Source of the DNA: Mesorhizobium sophorae
GTDB lineage: Bacteria > Pseudomonadota > Alphaproteobacteria > Rhizobiales > Rhizobiaceae
Reading direction: 5' to 3'
NCBI RefSeq assembly: GCF_002270415.1
Contig: NZ_NNRI01000020.1
Coordinates: 26,908-90,907, forward strand
Length of the DNA: 64,000 nucleotides
The notes below the pieces were generated by a model that was given only the letters and a program-made list of their open reading frames with translations, had not been told where the DNA came from and did no database searches. Of the stretch, positions 8,543 through 17,797 are shown piece by piece (positions within the stretch are counted from its first letter, which is position 1; the number at the start of each line of letters is the position of its first letter). The position numbers and the translations under genes were made by a program.

Positions 8543-10198
8543 TCAATGACGGGGAACGTGAAGGACTGACTGCTCGGGTTTGCGGGCCGAGCTTGTCGGC
8601 CGCTCAATCGAAAGCGTCATTTGGGGTGGGTGCTCCCCCGCGTGCAGTTGGCAAACGCGTTCGTCCAGTTGCTTGTCTGCGGTCGTGAGACGATGGTTGA
8701 GGCGAAGGTAGTCGGTCCAGGTCGGCGTGCGGAATGTTTCTGTCCATTGCATAGGTTTCTGAAGATTACGCTGGAGTGTCCATTGCCGCGCGCCGACGCG
8801 GCTATGCACGTGCCGGCGCTCGCTCATGAGATCGAGGAAAGCCTCAAGGTTTTTCTCGGATATCAGATACTCGACCTTGACAACGATAGGACCGCTTCTT
8901 GGCTTCACATCAAGCGCGACCGCGGGAGCGTCGAATTCCTCTAAAGGGTCGGGCTCGGAATCGCAGCGCTCACGCAGAGGAAACAGCACTCCGGCTGCAG
9001 CGACCAGCAGCAGAGCTCCAGCGGAGCCTTCCAGCGCCCAGGTCAGCGAATGGTTTTCGGCCACCGTGCCCCACACCCAACTGCCGGCCGCGATCCCGCC
9101 ATCTATCAATGCATAGTAAATCGAGATCGTGCGCCCCACGACCCAGCGCGGGCTCGCCAGCTGCACGCTCACGCCAACCCCGGACCAGGCTGTGACCCAC
9201 CCCGCGCCGCCCAAGGCGAGTGCAATTGCCGCCACTGCAATCGAAGAGTTCAGGGCAAGGGAGAGGGAACACGCCGCGCAGGCGACGCAGGCCAGTGTCA
9301 TCAGCCGTTCCTGCGACAAGCTCCGTCTGAACCTGCTGTTGGAGATGCCGGCGAAGACGGCGCCTGTCCCGAAGCCGGCCATGAGCGTGCCATAGGCGAG
9401 TGGTCCTCCTCCCAACTGATCGCGCACGATCAGGGGCAGCAGCGCGAGTATGGCAATGCTCGCCAGGCCAAAGAGGGTTCCGCGGGCGATCGCCGCCTTG
9501 ATTTCGGACGACATCGCCGTGAAGCGAACTCCGTCGTAGATCGCCGTCCTCATCGATTCACGCGGCAGAGGTGAAGAGCGAACCTTCCACTTGCAGCGCC
9601 ATATGGTGGCCAAGGGTACCAAATAGGTGAGGGTGGTCACAGTAAAAGCTGCCAAAAGCCCAAACGAGGCAACCACGATGCCGCCCAGCGCCGGACCTAC
9701 GGTGCGTACCGTGTTGAAGCCCACGGAAAGCAGCGTAACGGCAGCGGGAATATCGCGTCGGTGCACGATATCGCCAACCGAAGCTTGCCAGGCGGGATCG
9801 TTGAGAGCTCCGCCACATGCGATCAAGAAGCTGAAGCCGAGGATCATCCACGGGTCGACAAAGCCCAGCGCCACTAAAGCAGTCAGCATCGCAGAGGCTA
9901 CCACCATAAGGGACCGGCCGGCGAACATGACCCTGCGACGGCTGAAATTGTCGGCGAGCGCCCCGGCGAAGACAGACAATATGAACGCAGGCAGCGTCGA
10001 CGAAGCCTGGACCAGCGCAACCATCAAGTCGGAAGTCGAGATCGTCGCCATCAGCCAGCTGATGGCAACAGTCTGCATCAGCCAGCCGAGACTGGAAACC
10101 TGCGTGGCGAGCCATATCGAACGAAAGGTCGGCTGCATGAGTGGCGCAAATGTCGATGGCGCAGCAAAATCTTCATCAGAGCCAGCCACACCACTCAT
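8543..10198 (-). CDS. MFS exporter (MFS_3 / EntS-like) with extra C-terminal domain
   Basis: A 12-helix major facilitator of the EntS-like MFS_3 family, acting at the inner membrane; the substrate is unknown. Family marks are the Gly/Ala-rich helices, the loop GALADNFSRRRVMFAGR after helix 2 and a long central loop. After the last helix (about residue 405) there is a hydrophilic extension of about 140 residues containing VEYLISEKNLEAFLDLM and a QWTLQRN segment. This looks like an antibiotic-monooxygenase-type ferredoxin-fold domain, a combination known in some members of this family. The frame is open to 10336; I chose the ATG at 10198 (MSGVAGSDED), with AAAGG about 10 bases upstream. A start at 10240 is possible. 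Confidence 0.85.
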   Translation of the reverse strand: MSGVAGSDEDFAAPSTFAPLMQPTFRSIWLATQVSSLGWLMQTVAISWLMATISTSDLMVALVQASSTLPAFILSVFAGALADNFSRRRVMFAGRSLMVVASAMLTALVALGFVDPWMILGFSFLIACGGALNDPAWQASVGDIVHRRDIPAAVTLLSVGFNTVRTVGPALGGIVVASFGLLAAFTVTTLTYLVPLATIWRCKWKVRSSPLPRESMRTAIYDGVRFTAMSSEIKAAIARGTLFGLASIAILALLPLIVRDQLGGGPLAYGTLMAGFGTGAVFAGISNSRFRRSLSQERLMTLACVACAACSLSLALNSSIAVAAIALALGGAGWVTAWSGVGVSVQLASPRWVVGRTISIYYALIDGGIAAGSWVWGTVAENHSLTWALEGSAGALLLVAAAGVLFPLRERCDSEPDPLEEFDAPAVALDVKPRSGPIVVKVEYLISEKNLEAFLDLMSERRHVHSRVGARQWTLQRNLQKPMQWTETFRTPTWTDYLRLNHRLTTADKQLDERVCQLHAGEHPPQMTLSIERPTSSARKPEQSVLHVPRH

Positions 10199-10336
10199 CT
10201 TTGCAAGCCTTTGCTTTCCGTTTATCGGCCGCTCTCGCATGTAATCTCGACTGGACCGTGGCGGCCATGGGCTGAGAGATGATGCCGAGGGAAATTTTTT
10301 CAGGCGTCGGCGCACCGTTCGACATGAGCGAGACAT

Positions 10337-10794
10337 CTATAGTTTTGCCGCCGAAGAATACCTGCGGCGCTAGAGGAGCCGGCCGGCCGCAGAGGCGCTC
10401 AGGAATGGAGCTGACCCGGGGTCAGATTATCCCGGAGTTCTCCCGGTTGCCGAACCTTGGATTATGCGCTGGAATACGCGAATTGATATGAAAAGATAGG
10501 ATGAGACTTTGCCGTTCCCAGTCATTGACCTGCTCGGGCAGGCCGCCTACGCTGATGTCGCTTGAATGGATATGGGCGACCCGCTTCTTGTTTTCCGTGA
10601 AACGGGCAGTGGTCGCCAGAACCGTGCGGATCTTCGGCTCCTGACCAATCAGGGACAATGCTACCACCGAGTACACACTTACTGGGGTGAATTACGCCCC
10701 CCACAGAACCGGTCTTGTCAGGCGCTTGCAGGCAGCTTCGCAGTATCAGCAGCGGTCTTGCCCCTGGTTCCTATGTGCTTTCTCTCGACTCTGA
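10337..10794. other. Intergenic stretch without a supported gene
   Basis: About 460 bases between the MFS gene and the first IS5 copy. Short open frames occur on both strands (for example 10422-10676 minus), but none resembles a known family or has a convincing start. It is probably debris around the insertion sequences. Confidence 0.4.
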
Positions 10795-11727
10795 GTGTCT
10801 GCTCCAAAAAGAAGTGAGTGATTTCAGCGGGTTGTGATTCTGTCGGATTGCTGAGATTCGACGGAGATCATGATGCCCTGGACCGAAACCACTCGCCCTC
10901 ACTATGAACGGCGCTGCCCGCGCTACGCAAGCGACCTGACGGACGCGGAGTGGGCGCTGATCGAGCCGCTGATGCCGGCGCCGAACCGGATCGGCCGGCC
11001 GCGGAAGACGGACCTGCGCGAGGTCGTGAACGCGCTGCTTTACATGGCTTCGTCGGGCGGAGCATGGCGGCTTCTGCCGAAGGACTTCCCACCGTTCTCG
11101 ACGGTGCAGAAGTACTTCTGGCGCTGGCGGGACGAAGGATTGCTGCGCGCCATCAACAATGAACTCGTCATGGCGGCGCGCGAACGGGAAGGCCGGGAGG
11201 CAAGCCCGTCCGCCGGCGTCATCGACAGCCAGAGCGTGAAAACCACCGAAAGCGGCGGCGTTCGTGGTTTCGACGCCGGCAAGAAGGTCAAGGGCCGCAA
11301 GCGGCACATCGTCGTCGACACGCTGGGCTTGCTGGTCGGCGTCGTCGTTCACGCCGCCGACATTCAAGACCGCGACGGCGCGCCGGCCGTCCTGAAATCC
11401 ATACTCGAGCGCTGGCCGTGGCTGCGCCATGTCTTCGCCGATGGTGGCTATGCAGGGCCGAAACTGCGGGGCGCCCTGCAAAAGATCGGCAAGTTCACGA
11501 TGGAGATCATCAAGCGATCGGACAGCGCCAAGGGCTTCGAGATTCTGCCACGCCGATGGGTCGTTGAGCGGACCTTCGCATGGCTGGGTAGGTGCCGTAG
11601 GCTGGCCAAGGACTTCGAGCGATCCATCGAATCCGCTCAGGCCTGGGTCCTCATCGCAAACATTCGCATGCTTACCCGACGGCTCGCAAGGGCCTGAAAA
11701 CACGGCGGTCATTCCGATTCAGACACT
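10795..11727 (+). mobile_element. IS5-family insertion sequence, copy 1 (complete)
   Basis: The terminal sequences read AGTGTCTG on the left (from about 10794) and CAGACACT on the right (to about 11728), an inverted pair. The ends are approximate because the second copy at 20.2 kb differs just outside CTGCT. It carries one intact transposase gene. Confidence 0.8.
10873..11697 (+). CDS. IS5-family transposase, copy 1
   Basis: A 274-residue DDE transposase of the IS5 family (IS427/IS1031 type). The N-terminal DUF4096 helix-turn-helix region (DLTDAEWALIEPLMP) is followed by the DDE core: Asp in GVIDSQSVKTTE, Asp in FADGGYAGP, and Glu in the RRWVVERTFAWLG motif. The frame is intact from ATG to stop. 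The second copy begins at the equivalent of 10873, so I chose this ATG rather than the one 3 bases earlier. Confidence 0.93.
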   Translation: MPWTETTRPHYERRCPRYASDLTDAEWALIEPLMPAPNRIGRPRKTDLREVVNALLYMASSGGAWRLLPKDFPPFSTVQKYFWRWRDEGLLRAINNELVMAAREREGREASPSAGVIDSQSVKTTESGGVRGFDAGKKVKGRKRHIVVDTLGLLVGVVVHAADIQDRDGAPAVLKSILERWPWLRHVFADGGYAGPKLRGALQKIGKFTMEIIKRSDSAKGFEILPRRWVVERTFAWLGRCRRLAKDFERSIESAQAWVLIANIRMLTRRLARA

Positions 11728-11833
11728 GAGGCAAGCGCCGTGACACCGGTAATTTCTCTGGGGTCAGTACGGATACGATTTGTTAGCGCCGATTGGCCAT
11801 CACCGCGCTTTGTTCAAGGAGGCGTTGAAGGCG

Positions 11834-13200
11834 ATGGAATGGACGATCTCGATCGAGGGGAAGAACGACTTCGGTGACGTTTGTCTGTCAAGAAGTCCGA
11901 ATCGATAAGAGCGAGTAGCGTCTGTGCGACGGTGATCTCGGCCTGTCGGTCGATGATGGCAAGAAGATCATGGTCGCCTTGCAGAAGGCGGTGGTCACTC
12001 AGGAGGCGGAGACTTACGCCTTGTTTCGCCGGGTATGTCCGGACTGCCATACCTTTCGGCCGGTCAAGGACTACACGACACGCCGAATTCGAACGGTGTT
12101 TGGCACGGTGGAGGCTCGCAATCCACGATGGATGCTGTGTCGGGATTGCCATCCGGGAATGGACGGCGCATTCGCTCCGCTCAAGGAAATCTGCCCCGAT
12201 CGGGCGACGCCTGAACTGATGGAATTGCGGCGCGACTGGGAAGCCTGCTGCCCTACCGCCAGGCTGCCAGCATGCTCGCTGCCTTTCTGCCTATCGAGCC
12301 GACGGAGACCCACGCCACTGTGCGCAAGCGGACGATCAGCGCCGGCGAACGGCTTGACGGCCAGATCATGGAAGAAACCCGGCGAGTAAGATTGCAGACC
12401 GATGAACGACGGCAGCTCGAAATGCCGCTTCCCGGCGATCGCCGCAAAGTGTTCGTCATCAGCATCGACACGGCGCATGTTCGCGGCGCCGAGCGGAATT
12501 CAGGACGGAATTTCGAGATCGTCGTGGCCCGCTGCGGTCGTGGTGGGCGGGGAGATCGGGGTGGCCGATATTTCACCACCAGCAATACCGACCAAGACGC
12601 AATCCGAGATCGCGCCCTTCACCCCCTTGAGCGAGAAGGGCATCGTGGCTACGGCGACGTCACGGTAATTTCGGAGGGTGCTGAAATTCTCAAGCGACTG
12701 CCGCGTGCGATCCCGAAGCCGACGGCCCACATCATCGACTGGTTTCACATTGCTATGAAGGTTCAGCCCATGCAGCAGATCGCCGATTTCATGGTTCGAT
12801 CCCAAGCTGAGTCCGTCGGCGCGCTCTCGACCATCGACAAGGACATCAAAGCGGTGAAGTGGCGACTGTGGCACGGATGCTTGGATCGAGCTATCCGAGA
12901 CCTCCAGGGTATTGTTACGCAATTGCTTCCGTTGCAAGCGGCTGGAAATTTGTCGGTCGCGCGTCTTCACATGCTCGCATCGCAACTGCTCACCTATGTC
13001 CGTTCGAACCGCTGTGCGATCGTCAACTACGGCAAACGCTACCGAGCCGGCCTTCGCGTCGCTACCACTCTTGCCGAGTCGGCGGTCAACTTGCTGGTCG
13101 CCAAACGTATGGTGAAAAAGCACAACAAATGCGATGGTCTCAGCATGGCGCCCACATGCTAATGCAGGTGCGAACCGCCGAAAAGAATGGTGAGCTTCGC
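11834..13200 (+). pseudogene. ISKra4-family transposase, broken by frameshifts
   Basis: Fragments in different frames together read as one ISKra4-type transposase. They are an N-terminus from 11834 (MEWTISIEGKNDFGD), a zinc-ribbon part (CPDC, CRDC) at 11990-12170, a DDE-like core at 12440-12990 (VISIDTAHVRGAE; HIIDWFHIAMK), and a C-terminus (QQMRWSQHGAHML) at about 13120-13200. At least three frame changes are needed, near 11880, 12250 and 13110. The element is therefore inactive unless frameshifting is used, which is unlikely with this many. Confidence 0.8.
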
Positions 13201-13314
13201 GACCGACTTCGCGCGAGATTTCGACAGTCAGAGCCGCAGGTGCCTTCACTGTTCAAGCCCAGACCGCCTCTACTTCGAGCCGCATAACCCCAGAGAAGTC
13301 ACCGGTCTCTCGCA

Positions 13315-13724
13315 GGGTGCTGGGCGCATCTGCGGCGCAAGTTTTACGATCTGCACATCAGCGGGACCTCACAGGCCGCGACGGCAACGATCACCGCCAT
13401 GCCGAGGCGATCCGCTACGCGCTCACCCGGCGGGAGGCGCTGGAACGCTTTCTGATGGACGGTCGTATCGAGATCGACTCCAATATCGTCGAGCGTGCAA
13501 TCAGGCCCCCGACAATTACGAGAAAAAATAGTCTCTTCGCTGGAAGCGAGGGCGGTGGACGCACCTGGGCGACCGTCGCGACACTTCTGCAAACCTGTAA
13601 AATGAATGGCGTCGACCCACTCGCCTGGCTCTCCCAGACCTTGACCCGCATCGCTCAGCGCTGGCCCGCAGCCAAAATCGAAATGCTCATGCCCTGGAAC
13701 TTCAAACCAGACGCCGTCAGCTAA
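13315..13724 (+). pseudogene. IS66 transposase (TnpC) C-terminal remnant
   Basis: The segment CWAHLRRKFYDLH at the start and RIEIDSNIVERAIRP with KNSLFAGSEGG later are diagnostic of the C-terminal half of IS66 TnpC. A frame change near 13380 separates the two parts. The N-terminal half is absent here; a matching middle piece lies in the opposite orientation just to the right. Confidence 0.85.
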
Positions 13725-13737
13725 CCGCTTACTGTTG

Positions 13738-14060
13738 TGCGGCATAGCGATCGGAACACCACACGTCGGGTCGATGCCCGTCCATCAGGGTCGGCACCAC
13801 GATGGCGCCGCGTGTCGGAGCGGACCGATGAACGACCGCCTCCGGGCAGCGGAACACCCAGTGGTATGAATTGCTCCCCTCGATCCGCACCCCGGTCTCG
13901 TCGCAGGCGACGACCTTGGTCCGACGCAACGCCATGATCGCGTTGTCGCGCTCGGCCATGAAGCCGCCCTGGGCACGACGCAGCATGTTCATCAGGCCGC
14001 CCTGGCTGACGGCAAGACCGAAAAGGTCCGCGAACGCGCCCTGCAGCCGCTCGTAGGACA
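13738..14060 (-). pseudogene. IS66 transposase (TnpC) middle remnant, inverted
   Basis: Reverse-strand reading gives SYERLQGAFADLFGLAVSQG, then AERDNAIMALRRTKVVACDE and GSNSYHWVFRC, the middle part of IS66 TnpC including the first catalytic Asp. It ends abruptly at about 13738, where the plus-strand C-terminal remnant also ends. The two halves therefore face each other, implying an inversion. Confidence 0.8.
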
Positions 14061-15500
14061 GTAAGACCTTATGTCCTTTCTGGTTGCCGGCTGTGAGGTG
14101 GTTCGCCCTACACTGGCAGTGTTGAAACGAGGGTTGCTCGTCGAGCCTCTCCTCATGCCAGGAGGACGAACCATGGAAGAATATAGCGAAGTTTTCGTAG
14201 GATTGGATGTTGCGAAGGATCGGCATGCTGTTGCTCTCGCCGAGAGCGGGCGTACCGGCGAGGTTCGGTATGTCGGAGAGATATCGTCCGATAGTGCGTC
14301 AGTACGCCGCCTCGTCCGCAAGCTCGGACGCCCGGGTGTACGATTGAGATTTTGCTATGAGGCTGGACCCACCGGATACGGTCTGAAGCGGGAGATCGAA
14401 GCGCTTGGCTACGAGTGCGCCGTGATTGCTCCGTCTCTGATCCCGCGCAAGCCTGGCGATCGAGTCAAGACCAACCGCCGCGATGCCGAGAAACTTGCCC
14501 GGCTGTTCCGCGCCGGTGAGCTGACGGAGATCTGGACACCGGACGCTGCTCATGAGGCTATACGGGACCTGATCCGCGCCCGCGAGGCTGCGGTGAAGGA
14601 TCGAACCCGCAAGCGGCAGGAGATTCGATCCTTCCTGTTGCGACATGGCAAGATTTATCCCGGCCTGAAGGCCTGGGGAACGAGGTATCTCAAATGGCTG
14701 CATGGACTGAGTTTCTCATACCGCAGTCAGCAAGCTGTCCTGCAGGAGTTGATCCTCGCAGAGTCGCAGTGCCGGGAAAGAGTAGCGCGCCTGGAAAAAG
14801 CAATCGAGGACGGCCTGCTCGACTGGCCACTCGCGCCGGTAGTCGAACGCTTGCAGGCTTTGCGTGGGGTCCAGCTCATTTGTGCGGCTACCTTCATGGT
14901 CGAAATCGGCGATGTACGCCGCTTTGCCAACCCGCGACAACTGATGGCTTATCTCGGACTTGTCCCCTCGGAGCGCTCGACCGGGGACGCCGTGCGACGG
15001 GGCGGTATCACCAAGGCTGGGAATGCCCGAGTGCGCCGCGTCTTGGCCGAGAGCGCCTGGACTTACCGCTATCCGGCCAAACTGGGGAAAAGAAAATACT
15101 TCGAAAGCCGCCACATGCCTGAAGTCGTGCGAGACATAGCGTGGAACGCACAGGCGCGCTTGACCAAGCGCTACAGGGCCATGATCGCGCGTGGCAAGCG
15201 CAGCACCGTGGCTGTCACCGCAATAGCTCGGGAACTCGCAGCTTTCATGTGGGCCATCGCCCGAGCGGATGAGCAGCAGGCAGGAACCTGATCCTCGTCG
15301 CGACGAAATAATCATCGGGCCTATCGGCGGGGACGTGGCATTGAATGGGGAATTCCCGGCACCGCTTTGTGGCCGGCAATGCCGACGCCCGTTGTAAGAG
15401 AGGGACCAGCCCCGGACGAATACATGGACATGCGGTAACCAACCCGCGCATCAGAGCTTGTTCACCCGCGTCCCAGGCCACGTCTCCACCGATAGGCGCT
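14061..15500 (+). mobile_element. IS110-family insertion sequence
   Basis: The left boundary is set near 14061, where sequence shared with the inverted fragment at 15789-15915 begins. The right boundary is not resolved; the 200 bases after the transposase stop look like the structured tail of IS110 elements. No terminal inverted repeats are expected in this family. Confidence 0.65.
14173..15291 (+). CDS. IS110-family transposase (DEDD type)
   Basis: A 372-residue IS110 transposase. The N-terminal RuvC-like DEDD domain begins with VFVGLDVAKDRHAVAL and includes KTNRRDAEKLARL. The C-terminal Transposase_20 domain contains LQALRGVQLICAATF, the FANPRQLMAYLGLVPSE segment and a GNARVRRVL stretch. 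The frame is open from 14071, but the ATG at 14173 (MEEYSEVFVGLD) is the natural start, with GGAGG about 12 bases upstream. The frame is intact. Confidence 0.92.
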   Translation: MEEYSEVFVGLDVAKDRHAVALAESGRTGEVRYVGEISSDSASVRRLVRKLGRPGVRLRFCYEAGPTGYGLKREIEALGYECAVIAPSLIPRKPGDRVKTNRRDAEKLARLFRAGELTEIWTPDAAHEAIRDLIRAREAAVKDRTRKRQEIRSFLLRHGKIYPGLKAWGTRYLKWLHGLSFSYRSQQAVLQELILAESQCRERVARLEKAIEDGLLDWPLAPVVERLQALRGVQLICAATFMVEIGDVRRFANPRQLMAYLGLVPSERSTGDAVRRGGITKAGNARVRRVLAESAWTYRYPAKLGKRKYFESRHMPEVVRDIAWNAQARLTKRYRAMIARGKRSTVAVTAIARELAAFMWAIARADEQQAGT

Positions 15501-15788
15501 CAGTCAATGAGAAACCGACCGAGGAAATCGGTGTCGGGTGGGATTACTGCGCAGATCGCGCCTTGCAAAAGGACATCAGAGCGGTGCGCCAAGGCACCTT
15601 GCAATTGGCCGATAAACATGGAGCTTTCGCGCCATGACATTGGAACATGCAAAGGGCGATCTGGTCGCCGAGCTCAGCGGCGCCGCGCCGGCCGAAGATC
15701 GTGCAACGACGCCCGGGCGCGCGCGGCAACGAAGGCTGTGGAGCTGCACAGAGAAGCGCGCGTTGGTCGACCTGGCGAGCGCGGCGGG
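15501..15788. other. Stretch between IS remnants without a supported gene
   Basis: No open frame here resembles a known protein. A long plus-strand frame (15345-15965) crosses this region but is compositionally random, and its end is simply an antisense reading of an IS110 left end. Confidence 0.4.
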
Positions 15789-15915
15789 GCTATATTCTTC
15801 CATGGTTCGTCCTCCTGGCATGAGGATAGGCTCGACGAGCAACCCTCGTTTCAACACTGCCAGTGTAGGGCGAACCACCTCACAGCCGGCAACCAGAAAG
15901 GACATAAGGTCTTAC
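15789..15915 (-). repeat. Inverted 127-bp copy of the IS110 left end
   Basis: The reverse complement of this stretch matches 14061-14187 over 127 bases with one difference that I can see (CTCTCC against CTATCC in the leader). It includes the leader and first five codons of the IS110 transposase, then the similarity stops. It is a truncated second copy lying in the opposite orientation. Confidence 0.9.
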
Positions 15916-16031
15916 GAAACGGGCGCGTTCTTACGATTGACCTCCACGCGAAATTTGGGTTGTGACCATGACGTTATGGCGTGCACCGACGTCAGCATCG
16001 GCTCACAGCCTCATCGATCATATGAGATAGG

Positions 16032-16514
16032 TCAATCCGGACCGGCGAGCCGCTTCTCGTAGAAGATCACTGCATGTCCGTGCAACATCCCTTCCGCGCA
16101 GCGCGTATATCCAGCCGTCTCATAAACTCTTTGAGCTCCTACTTGGCTCTTTGTCGTGTCGAGCTTTATCCACTTGAATCCCAGAGAAACAGCTCGCGAT
16201 TCCAATTCACTAAGTATTCTCCTTCCAAGCCCTCGTCGTTGAAAGGCGGGATCGACCCGCAAACGCTTCAGCTGTGCGACATCGTTGTCAACGGGTTTCA
16301 ATCCACCCATTGCAGCGAGTTGGGGGCCGATATGCGCAACTACGAAGTCTCCGCCTGACGCGATGTATACTTCCCCGACATTACGCAAATCATCCTCCCA
16401 CGTTCCTTCCGGACCGCGCACACCAACTGCCTCAGAGGCGCTTCTATGCAGATGCCATACATCATCGGCATCCCCTGACTCGAACCGACGAAAGATAACT
16501 CCGTCTTGAGACAT
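16032..16514 (-). CDS. GNAT-family N-acetyltransferase
   Basis: A 160-residue GNAT protein. Motif A with the acetyl-CoA pyrophosphate loop is seen as LRVDPAFQRRGLGRRIL (near residues 85-102), and motif B is followed by the usual RVYETAGYTR segment. The substrate is unknown. It is the last of three genes on the same strand (radical SAM, PrnB-like, GNAT) and starts about 70 bases after the PrnB-like stop, so co-transcription is plausible. If the trio is a pathway, this enzyme could acetylate an amine intermediate or protect the producer, but it may be unrelated. Confidence 0.85.
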   Translation of the reverse strand: MSQDGVIFRRFESGDADDVWHLHRSASEAVGVRGPEGTWEDDLRNVGEVYIASGGDFVVAHIGPQLAAMGGLKPVDNDVAQLKRLRVDPAFQRRGLGRRILSELESRAVSLGFKWIKLDTTKSQVGAQRVYETAGYTRCAEGMLHGHAVIFYEKRLAGPD

Positions 16515-16585
16515 CGACCATCACCTTTTTTCGGACGTCGGCGCGTCTGGCGTCGTGACATGTTTTTGCCGGGGCAAATACCGCG

Positions 16586-17779
16586 TTAGCTTTGACGCGC
16601 CGCCATTAGCAGCCGCTGTGAAAGGACAGCTTCAACACTTTCCGAAGTCTCGACTCCGACAATTGGGCGGCCAGGTTCGATTGTATACTTTAACGCCGTA
16701 CTGCGGTGCATCCGGCTAAACTGATCCAGCGCACAAACACAGGACGCGAGCAGCTTTCTAGTTTCACTGCCGTGGCGCTCGATGACGGGCAAGATGGTTG
16801 CGAACTTAGGGAAGTCCGCTTTCCCTTCTAGCCAGCTTGGCTGGAGCCCCGAGCCGCCCTTGTCTGGCGACAACCAGCGAAAGACCTCCTGGATGCATCC
16901 CTGTGGATAGTATTCTGACAACCGATACACATCCATATAGAATTGCGGTTTCTGATGGAAGAGTTCTTCACCGATCAGTAGCACCGAGACCGCGACGATG
17001 CGGGCAGAGAAACGGCCGCTTGGGCCCAGCCTATCCTTGTAAGGGTTTTTTCCGTAAAATACACGAAATTGGCCAAATAGATCGGGCGACATACGTTCAT
17101 AAAAACGCGCCAGAACATAATTTGCTGACTCAAGGCGCTCCACGCATACCGCAAGACATTGACGCGCGTCCGCCCCGACCGCATCACGCAAAGCGAGTAG
17201 AGCGTCTATTGCCGACTGTAATTCACTCTCAATGAGTTGATGGCCAAGGCAAAAATCTCGCTCCTCGACCCCGGCCGACCCGAGGCAATATACGCGTGGA
17301 TCGCTCTGCAACGGATTCGTAAGGATCATATCTTCATAGGAGAGGACATCAATGCTAGGCTGCCGCTGCCGACTTACGCGTGCAAGTTGCCTCAGTGCCT
17401 CTCCCACCGTCAACTCGGCATCAACGGAATGAAGGCCGGCAAACGCAGACATCTGATAAGCACAATTAACGAGATACTGGATATCTGTCTTAGCGACCCC
17501 GAACTCGGATTGGGGCAGATTCAGCAGCTGCGCCTCATAGTCCGTCTCCGCAATCATTGCGTTAATGCTACGCCCAAGTGCCTTAACCGCTTCACCAGGT
17601 CGTGCACTGGCTTTGATCTCCGCGATACAGTGCGGCAGCTGATCGGCGACAAAATTGCTGAGAGGCCCAAAGGGGCGTTTTCGCTCCCGGCGATCAATGC
17701 TATCGCTCTGATGAGAAAATATCCCCTGCGCCCGATAAAGCGGCTGTTCCGGCATGGAAAAGGACAACTTGGTGACCAT
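16586..17779 (-). CDS. PrnB-like haem protein (indoleamine 2,3-dioxygenase superfamily)
   Basis: A 397-residue protein that I align by eye with PrnB, the haem enzyme that rearranges 7-chlorotryptophan in pyrrolnitrin synthesis. Matching blocks are a middle segment around the TNPLQSDPRVYCLG region, a YVLARFYERMSPDLFGQFR block, and a LGPSGRFSARI block that corresponds to PrnB's LGPGAVEMPLF. Near the end, F-S-R-M-H-R-S-T-A (His358) falls where PrnB has F-R-A-P-H-L-K-L-A, whose His is, from memory, the proximal haem ligand. It begins 18 bases after the radical SAM stop, so they are almost surely co-transcribed. The substrate is not predictable, but an aromatic amino acid such as tryptophan is the natural guess. 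No frameshifts. Confidence 0.72.
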   Translation of the reverse strand: MVTKLSFSMPEQPLYRAQGIFSHQSDSIDRRERKRPFGPLSNFVADQLPHCIAEIKASARPGEAVKALGRSINAMIAETDYEAQLLNLPQSEFGVAKTDIQYLVNCAYQMSAFAGLHSVDAELTVGEALRQLARVSRQRQPSIDVLSYEDMILTNPLQSDPRVYCLGSAGVEERDFCLGHQLIESELQSAIDALLALRDAVGADARQCLAVCVERLESANYVLARFYERMSPDLFGQFRVFYGKNPYKDRLGPSGRFSARIVAVSVLLIGEELFHQKPQFYMDVYRLSEYYPQGCIQEVFRWLSPDKGGSGLQPSWLEGKADFPKFATILPVIERHGSETRKLLASCVCALDQFSRMHRSTALKYTIEPGRPIVGVETSESVEAVLSQRLLMAARQS

Positions 17780-17797
17780 TGACGAGCGCCCCCCGAT

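Noticed and set aside
10410..10445. GTCAGATTATC as a possible tts box
   Set aside because: Only the first half fits, no gene follows, and it looks like IS debris.
15345..15965. Open frame of 206 codons on the plus strand
   Set aside because: Random composition; its end is the antisense of the IS110 left-end copy.
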